From Trichoplax sp. H2 (lineage: Eukaryota > Placozoa > Uniplacotomia > Trichoplacea), in contig NOWV01000093.1 of assembly GCA_003344405.1 (NCBI GenBank), positions 1-64,000 of the forward strand: DNA of 64,000 nt, written 5' to 3'. Numbering within the stretch: position 1 is the stretch's first letter; each line of letters opens with the position of its first letter. Position numbers and translations under genes: made by a program. Positions 20,938-42,973 of this stretch are shown piece after piece. Under the pieces are notes generated by a model. It had not been told where the DNA came from. It searched no databases and was given only the letters and a program-made list of their open reading frames with translations.

Positions 20938-23173
20938 ATTTTTCAGAATACTGTACACTGTACAGCACCGGTCCCGATCGTACCTAGCGGTCACATTGGG
21001 AGGTGTTGGCAGCAGTAGTGTATGTTTTAATCATTTGCAAATTTAAGCACCTCAAAAGTACGTTAGAAGAGTTAGTAAGATTTAAGTTTAGATTCATGGG
21101 CAAAATGATAATGCAACTTCCAATTTTTGGAAGTCGTACACATTCCATTTACTGTATAACATATTATATACAGCAGATTTCCGACTCAAGACGATGTAAA
21201 ATCGCAGGTGTATCATTCTAGCATAGAGAATAGTACTGCTTACGGTATCGTTACAGCGTGCACGTCATACAAATAATGACGCAATCCCTAGCTGTTATTA
21301 TTATTTTATTTATTATTCTGTTCCGTTACAGACCGGTATTTCGACGTGACTTGTAAAATGGTTGGAGTGACGTTACATGTAACCACGACTGATCGTTTGT
21401 ATTAGAAACTTGAAAGAAATACAATGAATTGTTCAATACTGCAATCAAAAATATTCTAAATATCGAGAGCCAATTGCTCAAGGTTGCACTAATCTATCTG
21501 CATGGAATTGAAGCCAAATTTACAGCACATTTCTTCTAAGTTGAAAGACAGAACTGGCAACACTCTCTAGCTCAAAATCTCTCTTTTCAACCATTTCCGA
21601 AGGTTCGTCACGTCCCTGTCATAGTGGTCTAGTTTGTACTGATCCGGTACGGTACCAGGTGGAATGGGTACTATGATTTGTAAAGTACAGTATCAGTACA
21701 GTACAGTACCGTACTGCACGTCGTACAAACGTCCAAGTGACGCATGAGTAACGTTCTAAATAAGACCTGTCAAAGCGTGGTCTATCTTTGCCCTTCACCC
21801 CAGTCAGTCTGTCACCGGTTGCTTGCAGGACCTTGTATGTAAGAATTAAAATCTTCCTTGGAAAATGTTTCCTTTGAAATATTACTTTATCCGTTATCCT
21901 TTGGCTTAATGATAGCTAAAACTATTCTATAATTAAGCTATCCCTTTTATATTGCTTTCCTTATATAGTACATAGCTTAAAATTTACTTACCACAGTAAA
22001 TTGACCGCGGCTCACTATTGGAGTTTGCTAATCCATTCATTAATGAACCATCGTAGCAGGACTAGACCGGCTATCGGCCTACCAATAATTTTCTCATTCA
22101 AATCTTTCAGTGATTGCAATTACTTTACTCAAGGTATAATCGTTTTATTGTGGCTCAATTTATTTTAACTATCGTATGTACTATCGCCATTTAGACCTGC
22201 AATACTGGAAATGCCTCGGTTAAGAAGTTGCGTAACTTACGATTAAGGTGCTTGGCAATCATTCATCGATTACTCGTATACTGTATGTAAATTTACTGCT
22301 CATCAGAGGTACCCGCTAGCTGAAATACAGTGCGATCGATAGGCTACTATCCATTTCTAGGCCACTATAAGACTAGAAGAGCAATTTGAGTTATTCTATG
22401 GCGCATCATACTAAAGACAACGAGAATGACCATTCTTCAACACCAAAGAAGCAGTAAGTTATATAACAGGAAATCTATAATAAGTGTCCAGAATTACTGT
22501 CGTATAGGTCATGCAGGAGTAGACTGATGGGATACACTATAAGTATGGTAGCTGCGACATACTGTACAGTAGAACGGATTATTCTTACCGGTTTTGTTAT
22601 TTTTGATATTAACTAATAACAATAAGGCTCACTAGCTATGCAAGAGCAAAAGTTACATTTCATTAATTCAGCTATATGTATATTGCATTTCTTAATTCTA
22701 CAGTATAACATATACGAATACACGTCATAAGTGAATCAATTCTCGTAATGCCTACAGTAAGTTGTTAATTAACTGTACTATACTGTACAGTACTATTAAT
22801 TGGAGTTGTCCAGGAAGTCAAAGTAGGAACAATAATAAAAACAGCTTGATCCCTGACCTACTGAGTTATCACAAAGACTATTATAGCTGATACTTTTAAC
22901 TCTCTATTGCATGTGAATTATTTTCCATGCTTGTGCCAAACGAGAGATTTTATCGTGCTGTAGATAACCCCTACAATGTACTCCACTATACGCGTAAATT
23001 CGATGTGAATTGCTGCTGGAGTAGGCATCTATTGCAATATGGTGTACTCGCTACAATTTTAGTTTTAGACATCATTACAATATTAAAATGAAAATTCAAA
23101 CGATGATTAAAATCATATTTTACCCAGATTTTCACACAAATCCATGTTTCTCACTTTATCGACCGGTAATTAA

Positions 23174-23341
23174 TGCCAATACTGTACTGTACACTAGCAA
23201 AGACAACTAAAACTGTTACTGTAATCGTTTCAGCATCTTAATTAAAAAGTCCATGTTTCAATGTCAATACTGTATACTAGCAAAGACAACTAAAACAGTT
23301 ACTGTAATCATTTCATAATCTTAAACATGGATTTTTTAATT
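23174..23341. repeat. 88-bp duplicated module with about 20-bp inverted ends
   Basis: A sequence of about 60 bp (CAATACTGTA...CTAGCAAAGACAACTAAAAC...GTTACTGTAATC) occurs at about 23176-23240 and again at about 23264-23322. TTAATTAAAAAGTCCATGTT (about 23239) is followed by its near reverse complement AACATGGATTTTTTAATTA (about 23323-23341), enclosing the second copy. The arrangement resembles a very small mobile unit or a local inverted duplication. Confidence 0.7.
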
Positions 23342-23969
23342 ATGGATCTATTACTGGTAATTATATCCTTAATTATTAGGATAAATGCTAGTACAGTTAA
23401 ATCGTTTAAAGTTTAATTACAGGTGAATCGTAGCAATATTGCAAAACTTTTGATTACCAGATATAAAACACTTGATGCTATTTTTACAATCATGAACTTG
23501 CTGTGCTGTATAGATCTACAGTAGACTACCTTATCAAGGCATGATCTGTGAACTAACTATCACCATCAATATTCATTGTTTGTCAACCTTTAGTTTATAT
23601 TAATTAAATATATATAATCGATGCCTAAAACACTTTAGTTGTAACAATTAATGTTATATGACATTAATTTAGTTAATAATGCAGCAAATTGAAACAAGGT
23701 ACAACGCTATTTGGCTATGGCCATCACAACATATTGAAATACGAAAGTACTTCTGTGCACGTTTACTGTAATAGAAAAAAACTTACTGATTCAGCTATAT
23801 GCAAATACAGACAACATACCGTAGTATTTGCAGAAGGACTGCATGAAAACAGTACTATAACTTGAACTAAGTTGATCTTTTTAATAAATAAATCATATAA
23901 TATTTTAGCAAATCGATGAATATACCTATTGATAGTACGTAACTTTTACTATCTATTTTTAATTTGTAG

Positions 23970-32970
<9,001 letters not shown>

Positions 32971-34046
32971 ATTTGTCACCAACAGTGCTAAACCTTCTTA
33001 TATTGGGCAGCCGTAAAGAGAAACTTTTGGAAAGAAACGTCCTTTATCCTATCTTATATGTTAACCTACTTCATAATTGTACAAGAAGCTAGTCTTCATC
33101 TGTGTCCTTGTATAGTAAAATATTCCGAATATCTTGATTGACGCAGCAGACTTAAAAATATATTGTAGATGTATTCTTTACTCTATTTTAAAAATAATTT
33201 GCGATTTTAGGACTATTTTCTCGAACTATCTCTGTTGTATTTAAAATAAAGGGCAATATTCCATGCTCTTGCTACTTTTATCTATCTACGAAGTCAAGAT
33301 GTTAAGAATGTTTGATTGAACCTTTTCTTTTATCATATTTTATTACTTTATTTGTGTTTCACATTTTGAACTTTACGTCATGCTGATGATGGCATTGGTA
33401 TGATTCTGCTATTAATAAATTTACAGAAATTGATTTTGTATTCGTGCAGTATCACCTTCTTTAATAATAAGTAGCAAATATTCAACGTCAGTTTGTGACT
33501 TATCACTTGGAGTTATAAGAATTTCACCATTCGGTCTTACTATGATGTACATCATCCGCCTCAAATCTACATGCGAATATGAGCAGGGACTACTAAATCG
33601 TCATTGGAACGTTTTGAATGCGTCTATTTTACTGTACAGTCAGTATCTTATATCTTGTCAACTGTATACTGTACTGTACTGTGTAATACAATAGTGTACA
33701 GTACATACAGTATAGCGTAGATCAGACAGTACCTAGTCAGTACCTTCATGATGACGCAAACAATATCATTGCTCTCTATACCAATCTGTAAAATCTCGTC
33801 AATATCCGGGCCGGGGCCATTGGAGACGACTTTATTTTGGGCTATGAAATTGCGAGAAATACGCGTAGGTTATATAAAATTGCGAGAGAAATACGCGTAG
33901 GCTCTACTTTGCTTTTTATTCGAATTCCTAAGATGTTCAAGTGGATCAAAAATCATCGATTTCTAGTCTTTATTAATTGGCAAGACATTGCATTATAATA
34001 TCAACATTATTGATCAATCGGAGTTTATAATTAAGCCAATACTGTC
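32971..34046. other. Spacer between ABCC copy 2 and GPATCH3
   Basis: No gene seen. The spacer holds a cluster of GTAC-type palindromes at about 33630-33720, then a short GC-rich patch (about 33805-33830) with an inverted CCAAT (CCATTGG), then a small direct repeat at 33847-33902. The last two lie within about 250 bp upstream of the GPATCH3 ATG and may be part of its promoter. Confidence 0.55.
33847..33902. repeat. Two-copy short direct repeat upstream of GPATCH3
   Basis: AAATTGCGAGAAATACGCGT and AGG at 33847-33870 are repeated, with a 2-bp insertion, at 33877-33902. It lies 145-200 bp before the GPATCH3 start codon, so it could be a paired regulatory site. That role is inference. Confidence 0.75.
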
Positions 34047-36479
34047 ATGGAAAAGCACAACGTTCATGTTTTAATTGGAAATATCCCTGAAAAACTTCGC
34101 TCTGCTGATTTGAGGGCATTCTTTTCGCAGTTTATTGAAAGCAATGGATTTATATGCTTTCATTACAGGCATAGACCTGAAAGTAAACTTTTTTCAAGCG
34201 TTAACGCTACACAACAAGATAATCCTGAAAGTAGGAACAGTAATAGCTTAGAGAAAGAGTCGTCTTGTGAAAGTCAAACTGTCAACAAAGATTCAAATGA
34301 TGGAAACGATAGCCGTCAAGCATTCAACAAGACAAATGTTCCCAACACAAAATGTTGTGTTACTGTTATTGAAAAGAAAAATTTTCAAAATTTCTTTCGT
34401 GATTATCAGAGAAAAATATGGACTGACAGAGATGGGAAGTACTTCAAGAGTAGGACACTTATATCTCGTATAAAACTAAAGGATTCTAAGGAAGTTGATC
34501 AGCTTGGTGCTGGCGATGTTTCAACGAAACCAGAGCATTCACAATTAACTACCGATGATTTAGCTAGATTACCAGGTACGTACAGTATGCGGCATATTCA
34601 CTTATACAGCAAGGACTAATGATTTCTTTCCTAATCATCTTGTGATTATGGTGTATACTAAGCCAGTACGTAATCATTTAGTTTCAATTTAATAGTGTAC
34701 TAGTAAGCATATTCATCGCCAATGTTATCAACTCAAATAGACCAGTCGTTAATTTAGCTACAATCGAGTAAAACTCGTATTTAGCTACAGTACTATGTAT
34801 AAATATCGTTATTACAAGCATCGCTATTAAAGAGTGATGATACTAGTGCTCACGACCATTGATTGAAAAGTCTATACCATTTCTTAAAAATCGGCAATAG
34901 AGATAACGTATCGCTTAAATAATGTATTCTATCTTTTATCTATTTAGAATTAAATCCTCCTCCCATTATGCCTAATGGTAACGTTGGAACGCCATTATCT
35001 GTACTTATGGACTTGATTCGTACCTGCCGCTTTCCTCCAAGAATGATTAGCAAATTAGATCTTAAATTCCCCAAAAATCGGTCTTCAAGAAAATACGGTG
35101 CTTTAGGCTATAACTACTCTAAGAAAAAAGCTTTCGATCTGCGTAATAACCAATTCGATACGACAGAGACGAATTCTAAAATAAATGACAATGAAGAGTT
35201 ATTGGATGATGAGGAAATAAATCATCAGTACGAAGATAAAAATAATGACGATGATCATGTAAGTTTGCAAAAATCTTATAGTAATTAGATTATAAATTCT
35301 GTCGTTATTGACCTGATAATATTGATACGATAATACTTGATTATAATAATTATGAACTGTAAATACAGGACCCAGATGTCGAAGAATGGGATAGATACGA
35401 AGCTATATTCGACGATGTTGATAAACAGGTAATAGAAATAGCAAAAAATTTCTTAAGCATCCAGTTGTGTACTATACTTTATTGTGTTATCATCTTCGCT
35501 CAACTTCACTTTGGTTATTTTATCGCAGGGTCGAACTAAGGAAAGATTATTCGAAGATGAAATTGAATTGAAATGGGAAAAAGGAGGTAGTGGACTAGTA
35601 TTTTACACTGATGCTAATTACTGGAAAGAACAAGAAGGCGACTTTGATGAACAAACAGTTGATGACTGGGATGTGGACTTCAGTGCTTATTACGAACGTG
35701 GTAAGATTAAATATTATTCATCGAGTAATAGAATTTAAATCATTTTGAACTGTTGCATTTCAGTGAAATACTTACGTATATGATTATAGATGGCGGCGAC
35801 AAAGATGTTCGAGATATGATTCAAATGAGGATTGAGAAGCGTCGGAGGGAGGGTATAGAGGATACTTCCATCGGAACTACTGGCGGAATTGGAGAATTTG
35901 AGAGGCATACAAAGGTGCGTGTACTTGCAACGTAGTTATGACTAATAAGTATGCGAACTCAGCTGTTCGAAATCATGTTATTAGAAATTGTACATCAATA
36001 TGAATTGCAGATGGGTGAATATATCGTTATTACTAATGTACTGACAGGGATTTGGAGGGAGAATTTTGCAAAGTCAAGGATGGAAGAAAGGTGCTGGAAT
36101 AGGTCGTATTCAAGACAGTATAACAGAACCAATCGAAACAAATGGTCAAAATCCTCGTTGTAAAACAGGATTTGGGTTAGTATTCGATTAATTGCCATTG
36201 TAACATGACAAGGATAATGCTCTACAATTCTAATGTCAATTAATATAATTGTTTATTGACGTATTATTTTTATATTACAATTTATGATATAGCTACCATG
36301 GTGAAAAACTTAATCGTAATGTCAAGAGACGTAAGGCAGATAGCAACAGATTAATACCCACAATATATGACAATTTGGAAAATGAACCAAAAGATACCGC
36401 GTACCGTTCAGCTGGACCGGACACTTTGAAATATCGCTTTGTAAATTTTGTTTCGGCTTCAGAACATTCGCAGCCGTAG
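34047..36479 (+). CDS. GPATCH3: G-patch domain-containing protein 3
   Basis: Exons are 34047-34575, 34948-35258, 35369-35428, 35529-35700, 35790-35914, 36048-36175 and 36293-36479. All junctions are GT/AG, phases agree, and they give 503 residues (human about 525). The N-terminus has GNIPEKLRSADLRAFFSQF and FICFHYRHRPE, the GPATCH3-specific RRM-like start. Next come MPNGNVGTPLSVLMDLIRTC, an acidic spacer, ELKWEKGGSGLVFYTDA and the very conserved EGDFDEQTVDDWDVDFSAYY. The glycine-rich G-patch is near residues 400-440 (GGRILQSQGWKKGAGIG). G-patch proteins typically bind and activate DEAH-box RNA helicases. Human GPATCH3 has also been reported as a regulator of RIG-I-like receptor signalling, but whether that applies here is unknown. 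The frame at 36448-36696 is a shadow of the last exon. Confidence 0.96.
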
Positions 36480-37667
36480 TAACCATGCTTCTAAATCACA
36501 AGTAACGCGAACACTGTCCGTCATATTCTGTAACGCAGCTGTAAATAGGGAATTGGGTATAAGTAATTGCGTACATTTAGTGTTTTGCTATTTGATTATA
36601 ATACCCTGGGTACATTATGTACACGGTGTTTTATTGCCTACTATCCGGGGTATTACAAAGAACCGATTTTATATATATATCTATAAAATGACTTAGTGCC
36701 ATGTTATGATTAAGTTAAATGAATTGTAGGCACGATACATAAAGTGATCTAGTAAGATGATTATCTAATAACAAAGATAAATCTGTTGGAAATATCATAT
36801 TTATGATCCTGTGTATAAATGCGAATGAAAAATGTCATATTTATTTATGTTTGATACTGTGATTCATCAACAGAAACCTTTATTGATTATACTGTCTTGA
36901 GAATCCTTGTTTGTGAAAGGAAAGACGAAATGGTATCGATTAGTAAATTAATCGATTTCAAAAGAAGATAACTTTCTCGAATAATCGCAAAAATATCTTG
37001 TAGTATAGGCTTTAATTTTGTGGTGCTCTGGTCGTTCTTGATATTGTTCAGATTTAAGTACTATTGAAGCCATCATCAATTATTAAACAACTTATATGCC
37101 TGAATGTTACATACTGTATATCTTACCAATTGAACTCGCATAAAATATAAAATATCAAAGCTTTTTATTTTATAAATATTTTCATTTCAAGAAACTCTTA
37201 AGGCTTGTATAACATTTATTAGAGTTCTGGTCATAAAAATTCGCATCAGCTTTTCCAATAAATAAATAAATTTGTTCAAAGATTTATATTTTCTAATTGA
37301 TAATATGACGGTAGTAAAATTGCAATATCTTTAAAAATGAGATGGATATAAATGTACTGAGAATGTTAATCCCATTACATTGAACATTGGTAAAGTACCA
37401 TTTCATAATATTGAGAAATTAGGTATCGTCATTTTAAAGTAGTACAGTAAGTCATATAACTGTGGACTGTTGACACCTTTTATTAGACGCAGCCCAGTAA
37501 ATAATTGAGATCGCAAGCATTGAATATCCTGCGAATGATAGTGTTTCAAACAGCAGAAAGCAATTTTATAATGTTAATGATTTAATATGGTTACAACAGA
37601 AGTTGGTAATAAAACAATAATCCAGAAAGATGTCATAAAAAATATCAACCACATCTCTCTTTTCACT
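36480..37667. other. Spacer between convergent GPATCH3 and MTFP1
   Basis: About 1.2 kb of AT-rich DNA between two stop codons. It probably contains the 3' UTRs of both genes. I see no coding sequence or repeat of note. Confidence 0.6.
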
Positions 37668-39678
37668 TTAGAAGTTATAGTCATGCATTACTGCTTCAGC
37701 CAAAGCATAACTTTGATAATCTGTTTTTTCGTGATACAGAGCGGCTAAAAAGCGTTGAGTTTCGGGTGTGATGTAGCTATCCATGACATGATCAACCGAT
37801 CTAACGCAAGATACACAAAATTTATTAAATGAGTAAAAGTAATTACAGTTAAACAGAACAAGAAAGGTTTTAAAAAATACTAAGATAAAATCTTTATTAT
37901 ATACTAATTGACTTACCTATCAATAGGCTTAATAATGATTGGAATTAAAGCTAAACCAAGGGCTGTCGTCATTACTTGTCTATTTCGAACATGAAGTAAT
38001 TTAAAGAAACTATTAAAAGCTGCACAGCATCGGTTAATAACGAAACCAGGAATTATTACGGAAGCCAGTGACTGCCATATTAACGTTTCAGTAAATTTTG
38101 AAGCTACTTGGTAGTCATGTTCGCTCTTGAATTTGAACTAGATTAATACAACAGGATACGTTAATTTTTACTTTTTGTTTTACATTTGGCAATATAATTA
38201 TCTAATTCCTTTACTTTATGTGCATATCGAACAGCGTTTAAGATACTATAATTCGTTCTACTATAAAAACATACTATAAAACCAATAAGATAAAAGTTCA
38301 TGAAGACAAAATCCTTGAATATAGTTTTGCATAATATTACAACACTTAAGAAATAATAGCCAGATATATATTTATAATTAAACTCTAAATCAATGCAGCA
38401 GACAATCTGAAATGAAGAAACATTCAATATAATTTTGAGTCCTAACTTAAATCTGTATACATTATTCTATTTTACTGGCTACTAAGAGCTTATGCAATCA
38501 AGTATAATTACTATTTTGTATATGCCTTGCGGTAGAATAATTTTATAATTTCAAATCGACCTTAATTCCTCGTAAAGATAAAAAGGTTTTAGAATTGTAC
38601 TTTAATCTAGCAATTAAGTCCAATTATCTTATTTATACGGCAAATGGTGGTAACTTTACGTTGGCTGACTATCAAGTAGAATAATCGGCAATGCTGCTAA
38701 GTAACAGTATGCTCGTATGGTACTTTTATTTATACTACATCGTAACATTACAATAAACCAAATTTCTCTTATGTAGAAACTTGAGCAATGCTAATCTACA
38801 GCTAGATACTACGACTATTCTTCCAGTGATTTTAATATTTAGGATGAAATACCTGAAAATGCTCTTAATTTAAGAGAACAAAAAAGTATGATCGATTTAT
38901 TATCATAATTAATATAAGAATGAAATAAGTTATATTAATCCAGCTGGAAGTATTCTTACAAATCGATGTCAAAACCTTTTTTAAGCAGGTTAAGTAAGAT
39001 TTATGAGTTTCGTTATATTCATTTAGATATTTCATCCTAAATATTAAATAATGTATGAAATACTTTCCGAATAAAATATCCTAATATTAGTATTTATAGA
39101 TTACTGCTGCTTGTTACATTCATGGACTGCTAAAAGAAAGATTTCCTTCTGGTAGTCCATATCATATTGTGCTTAGTGTTACAGCAATTCACAGATAAGC
39201 GTTTGGCGTCATTTATTATTTTTTGGTGTGGTAATCATGCAATAGGTATTGCTAGTAGTTTATATCATATTGTACTTAGTGTTAAGCAATCCATAGATAA
39301 CTGGTGGCGCTGTTTATTATTTTTAGAAATGCTAATCATGCAATAGGTGAAGTTAGATGTTAATATATCTCTTATATTGATTAGTATATCAATTATCTCG
39401 TAAAGCCACAGTAGGGAACCCTAAACCTGCTAATTATATACAGTACTTACACGATCAGAGGTTAGAGAACTCTTGTTGCAGGTATCAGCCAAAACATAAC
39501 CACCAGCAATCATATAACTTAATTTGACATAGCGGACAGGAATAGCACCTCGAAATGCTTCACCTACTTCATTGGCATAACCTAGATAATTGATATTAAT
39601 GATAGCATTATAGAGCGATAAAAGTATTTGGTAACTTGCTAAGAGCACATAAAAATTACTCATGACGTACATAAACAA
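37668..39678 (-). CDS. MTFP1: Mitochondrial fission process protein 1 (MTP18 family)
   Basis: Inner mitochondrial membrane protein that promotes fission. Exons (minus strand) are 39451-39678, 37917-38137 and 37668-37800, with matching phases. Recognisable blocks are YLGYANEVGEAFRGAIPVRY and YMIAGGYVLADTCNK in exon 1, WQSLASVIIPGFVINRCCAA and TTALGLALIPIIIKPIDR in exon 2, and VDHVMDSYITPE in exon 3. These correspond to human WQALASVAIPGFTINRVCAA and TTALGLLTIPIIIHPIDRSV. The start is uncertain: ATGs at 39678 and 39663 give 193 or 188 residues, longer than human (166), and the residues before YLGYANEVG are hydrophobic and unlike human. A further short 5' exon is possible. Intron 1 (38138-39450) carries two repeat structures. 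Confidence 0.92.
38831..39048. repeat. Inverted repeat with 21-bp perfect arms in MTFP1 intron 1
   Basis: TTAATATTTAGGATGAAATA at 38832-38851 is the exact reverse complement of 39028-39047, and one further flanking base pair also matches. The arms enclose 176 bp of AT-rich, non-coding sequence. Size and structure fit a MITE-like element. I could not identify a target-site duplication. Confidence 0.75.
39152..39352. repeat. Two-copy tandem duplication, about 103-bp unit, in MTFP1 intron 1
   Basis: TAGTCCATATCATATTGTGC...AATCATGCAATAGGT at about 39153-39254 is followed by a diverged second copy (TAGTTTATATCATATTGTAC...AATCATGCAATAGGT) to about 39352. Both contain CTTAGTGTTA and TTTATTATTTTT blocks. 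Confidence 0.8.
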
Positions 39679-40863
39679 ATTTTATTTATTTATTCTATTA
39701 ATCGATCACGAAGATCACGATCAATAAAATAATCTATCATTGATTCTCGGCTCACATGCTATACTATATTAATGTAGATAATATATTTATAGGAAGAAAA
39801 ATTGAAGCTAAAAGAAAAATGCTCTCATCTACAGTAGAATTGGTAATCCTATGTACAGTAGATGCTGTATGACTATATCATCATTTCTACCAGAATTTTA
39901 TTTTACAGTTAAAATTTTCCATGCCCCGATTTACGCGTTGACCGATATCGTTATCATGATTATGGCTACAGGTAAATGTTGAAAAGCAATACTTGTATGT
40001 AGAGAAAATGGATTTAATCCCTTTCATTCTCTAAGGTGTGCAATCAATTACAATATGAAAACATAGTTTAAAGTCATCTACTGCATAAGATATATAAGTA
40101 AATTACAACATTTCATTTTATCGAATATGATGGTGTATAGCGTTGAACAATTTGGAAATAAGAGCGGATCGTCATCATACATGGGAAAAGCACAGCTAGA
40201 AACCTTGTTTGAGTTTATTGCTTTTGCTTTACGGTGTGCTGTCATAGAGCTACAAGATCTGCAGTAAGTGATGATAACATAAGCACATAGTATACTCTCG
40301 CAGCTGTATAACAGTTTTGAAAGCTTTAAGAACGTGATGATTAAATTAAATTACTTCCATTTGACAAGCGCATCTTTGGCGTAAGAAATAGTTCAATTTA
40401 GATCAAGGTATTATTGAATGTAAATTGATATACTGATGTTTGAATCGGTAATACAGTGGGAAAACAGTAATGAAGTAGCGTGAGCTATTACATCATAGGG
40501 TACCGTGTAAAATATATAAACTGTCTGCCAATACTGCATGTATAAGAATCTCCATCGATATACGAGTATACATGCCATTGCCGTCTTAACGTGGATCTAT
40601 CTGTCCGCGTGGATTACTCCGGAGAGACATTTTACCTTACTCACAGTATGTAAAATTAATCTTACTAACGTACGTTAAAAAAATTTTGCTAGTGATGCTC
40701 ATAATTAAAATATCAATCAGGACTTTAAATTCACTGAATAGATCGATCGCAACGATAATAATAAATTTAAGAAGGGGGAAAAAATGATAAGAGTGAGGCA
40801 TGTTATTATAGATCCGCTAATGGGATTAATTAATTTATTTAATTTAAATAATCTAATATAACC

Positions 40864-41480
40864 ATGGTGGATTGGATTGGATGAAGGATTGATGCGCTGC
40901 TAAAGCATTTATAAGAGGATTGAAATGATATATTGTATCTCCATTCTAATTTTCATACTCGTATGAGTAATATTAAAACTAACTTGGTTACTGCATTTGG
41001 TCGATGAATACAACTGCGAGACTTTACCAAGTTCCAAGCTGTTGGAAGTGAAACTATTTTAATTATCTAACTAAAGGTTGATCGGATTTGATGAAGGATT
41101 GCACGACGAGTGAAGTATTGACAACAGTTGACATGATATTTCACAATCTATTTGGATTTTGATCATGAAAATAACTTGACTAGTGCATTTCATCGATCGT
41201 AAGATTGGTGAGATTGAAGCCAAGCCAAAGGGGTCGTTATGCGATTATTTTAATTTAATCTTGTGAAAACTAAAGCTTGATCCAAATTGGATTGCATGAC
41301 AATCTCGAATGATCACCCATATGAAATGTTATCCATCCTGGCTCTCTATACCATATTATGATTTTCTTCGATTGCCTCGGTTAAAATAAAGAATGTTCTA
41401 CTGTCATTGAGTAATAGACACAACCATGCTTACCTAAATAACGCAATGGAGTATGACGATAAATGTCTACTGTTGAAGTA
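40864..41480. repeat. Diverged tandem repeats, about 200-bp unit, two to three copies
   Basis: GGATTGGATGAAGGATTG at about 40875 and GGATTTGATGAAGGATTG at about 41087 begin similar blocks of about 212 bp. Both blocks contain AACTTG(G/A)(T/C)TA.TGCATTT and a terminal TATTTTAATT. A weaker third copy begins near 41279 (AATTGGATTGCATGACAATC). Confidence 0.5.
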
Positions 41481-42083
41481 ACTTCTTCCCTTTTCTCCAT
41501 CTCCTCCTTTTCAACCATTGAATACGACAGTCTGTAAAACTCTACTTTGATCTCAACAAAACTAAATGGATCTTGTACAATATCTAGACGTCAAATACTA
41601 ATCCAAACTTGCAATGGTTGACTGAATGATCCAAGAAATTTTCATTTAATGAATTTAATTTTCCTGCCCCAAAATGCCAAACCGACCGACTAATTTCTTA
41701 ATTGGCAACCTGTTGATCGCTGAGTGTCACTTCAATCGCATGATCGCATTGTTCCAAGAATTAATTGGCTTTGTTTATTTTGTACATCGTGACGATTGTA
41801 TTGTGTGATTTAGAACGCTGATAAAGCCCAGTGGTACAGCGAGGATAATGCAGTGGTGTTACAGTATAACTCCTCGGACTAGTCAACGTGTTCGCGTCAC
41901 TAGTGTAACGCGATGGTTCCACCCACCTGACTTGGAGTTACAACCCATTGAGGTTCAAAGTGCACTAGACAGACGGACATTTCTTACCAAATGGCTGAAA
42001 ATGATCGATCAATGGCTACTTAGTAAAAGATCTTCCGTGTCTGTTTTCTAAATCGTTGATACTCATTTCAATAACATTAAAGA

Positions 42084-42622
42084 TGCTCTATAGAACTGTT
42101 TCTAAGCAGAACTTACTGATGGATAATGAGATTCAACGTACTATGACTTAATTTAGAAAAAAAATTGGTCAATTCAAAATCGATCGTCTGCCTACTCAAG
42201 TACTGTACTGCGATCAAGAAGTGAAGATGAGGTCGAAAATATCTGTCTATCCAACAGTCCAGTCCAGGACACTGAGTGTACAGTGTACTGAGGCTGTTTC
42301 ATAACATTTTGTCACTTTCGGCCCATATTTTTCTTTAAAAATACAGTAAAGCTATAATAGAATGATATATGAGGTTGATGGAGAGATTCTGAAATATCTG
42401 AATCTGGTAAAGTTAGAAAGTTAAACTTGCTCTTAAGTCCATAAATGATGAAAGTATCACTGACCGTTATATCCCCATTTATGAATGATCTACAGTACTG
42501 TACATATAAAGCAAGAATTACAATACAGTATAGTACTAAGAATACTGAAGCCGTTCCTACGTACAGTACAGTACTGTACAGTACAGTACGTGCACTCTAG
42601 TGTCAACCCTGGGTGTCATCTC
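42084..42622. repeat. Left copy of the duplicated gap flank (with about 230-bp insertion)
   Basis: 42084-42293 matches 42646-42852 and 42520-42622 matches about 42855-42970. The middle part (about 42294-42520) has no counterpart on the right, so this copy carries an insertion or the other a deletion. It ends exactly at the N run. Confidence 0.85.
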
Positions 42623-42642
42623 NNNNNNNNNNNNNNNNNNNN
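42623..42642. other. Scaffold gap (20 N)
   Basis: Twenty N bases between two copies of the same sequence. As with the first gap, the contig ends overlap, so the gap is likely artificial. Confidence 0.98.
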
Positions 42643-42973
42643 AAGATGCTCTATAGAACTGTTTCTAAGCAGAACTTACTGATGGATAATGAGATTCAAC
42701 GTACTATGACTTAATTTAGAAAAGAAATTGGTCAATTCAAAATCGATCGTCTGCCTACTCAAGTACTGTACTGCGATCAAGAAGTGAAGATGAGGTCGAA
42801 AACGTCTGTCCACCCAACAGTCCAGTCCAGGACACTGAGTGTACAGTGTACAGTACTATACAGTACAGTACTAAGAATACTGAAGCCGTTCCTACGTACT
42901 GTACTGTACTGTACGTACAGTACTGTACAGTACAGTACGTGCACTCTAGTGTCAACCCTGGGTGTCATCTCGT
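42643..42973. repeat. Right copy of the duplicated gap flank
   Basis: It starts at the first base after the N run (AAGATGCTCTATAGAACTG) and runs through the GTAC-type palindromic array to GGGTGTCATCTC, the same 12 bases that end the left contig. It then continues into unique sequence. Confidence 0.85.

Larger units (their letters stand above)
17440..23969. other. 6.5-kb spacer between the divergent ABCC genes
   Basis: This spacer must contain the promoters of both ABCC genes. I see coding-like fragments at about 20113-20937 (listed separately), GTAC-type palindromes near 19470, 20950, 21690 and 22780, and a duplicated inverted-repeat module at 23174-23341. Other frames (17582-17785, 18087-18284, 18829-19020) are short and unsupported. 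The initiator exon of ABCC copy 2 is expected near the right end. An ATG at 23916 followed by a GTACGT donor does not fit the reading phase of the next exon, so I did not use it. Confidence 0.5.

Noticed and set aside
23916-23934. ATG exon as the start of ABCC copy 2
   Set aside because: It has a good GTACGT donor, but the exon ends in phase 1 while the next exon needs a phase 2 donor, so the reading frame would be lost.
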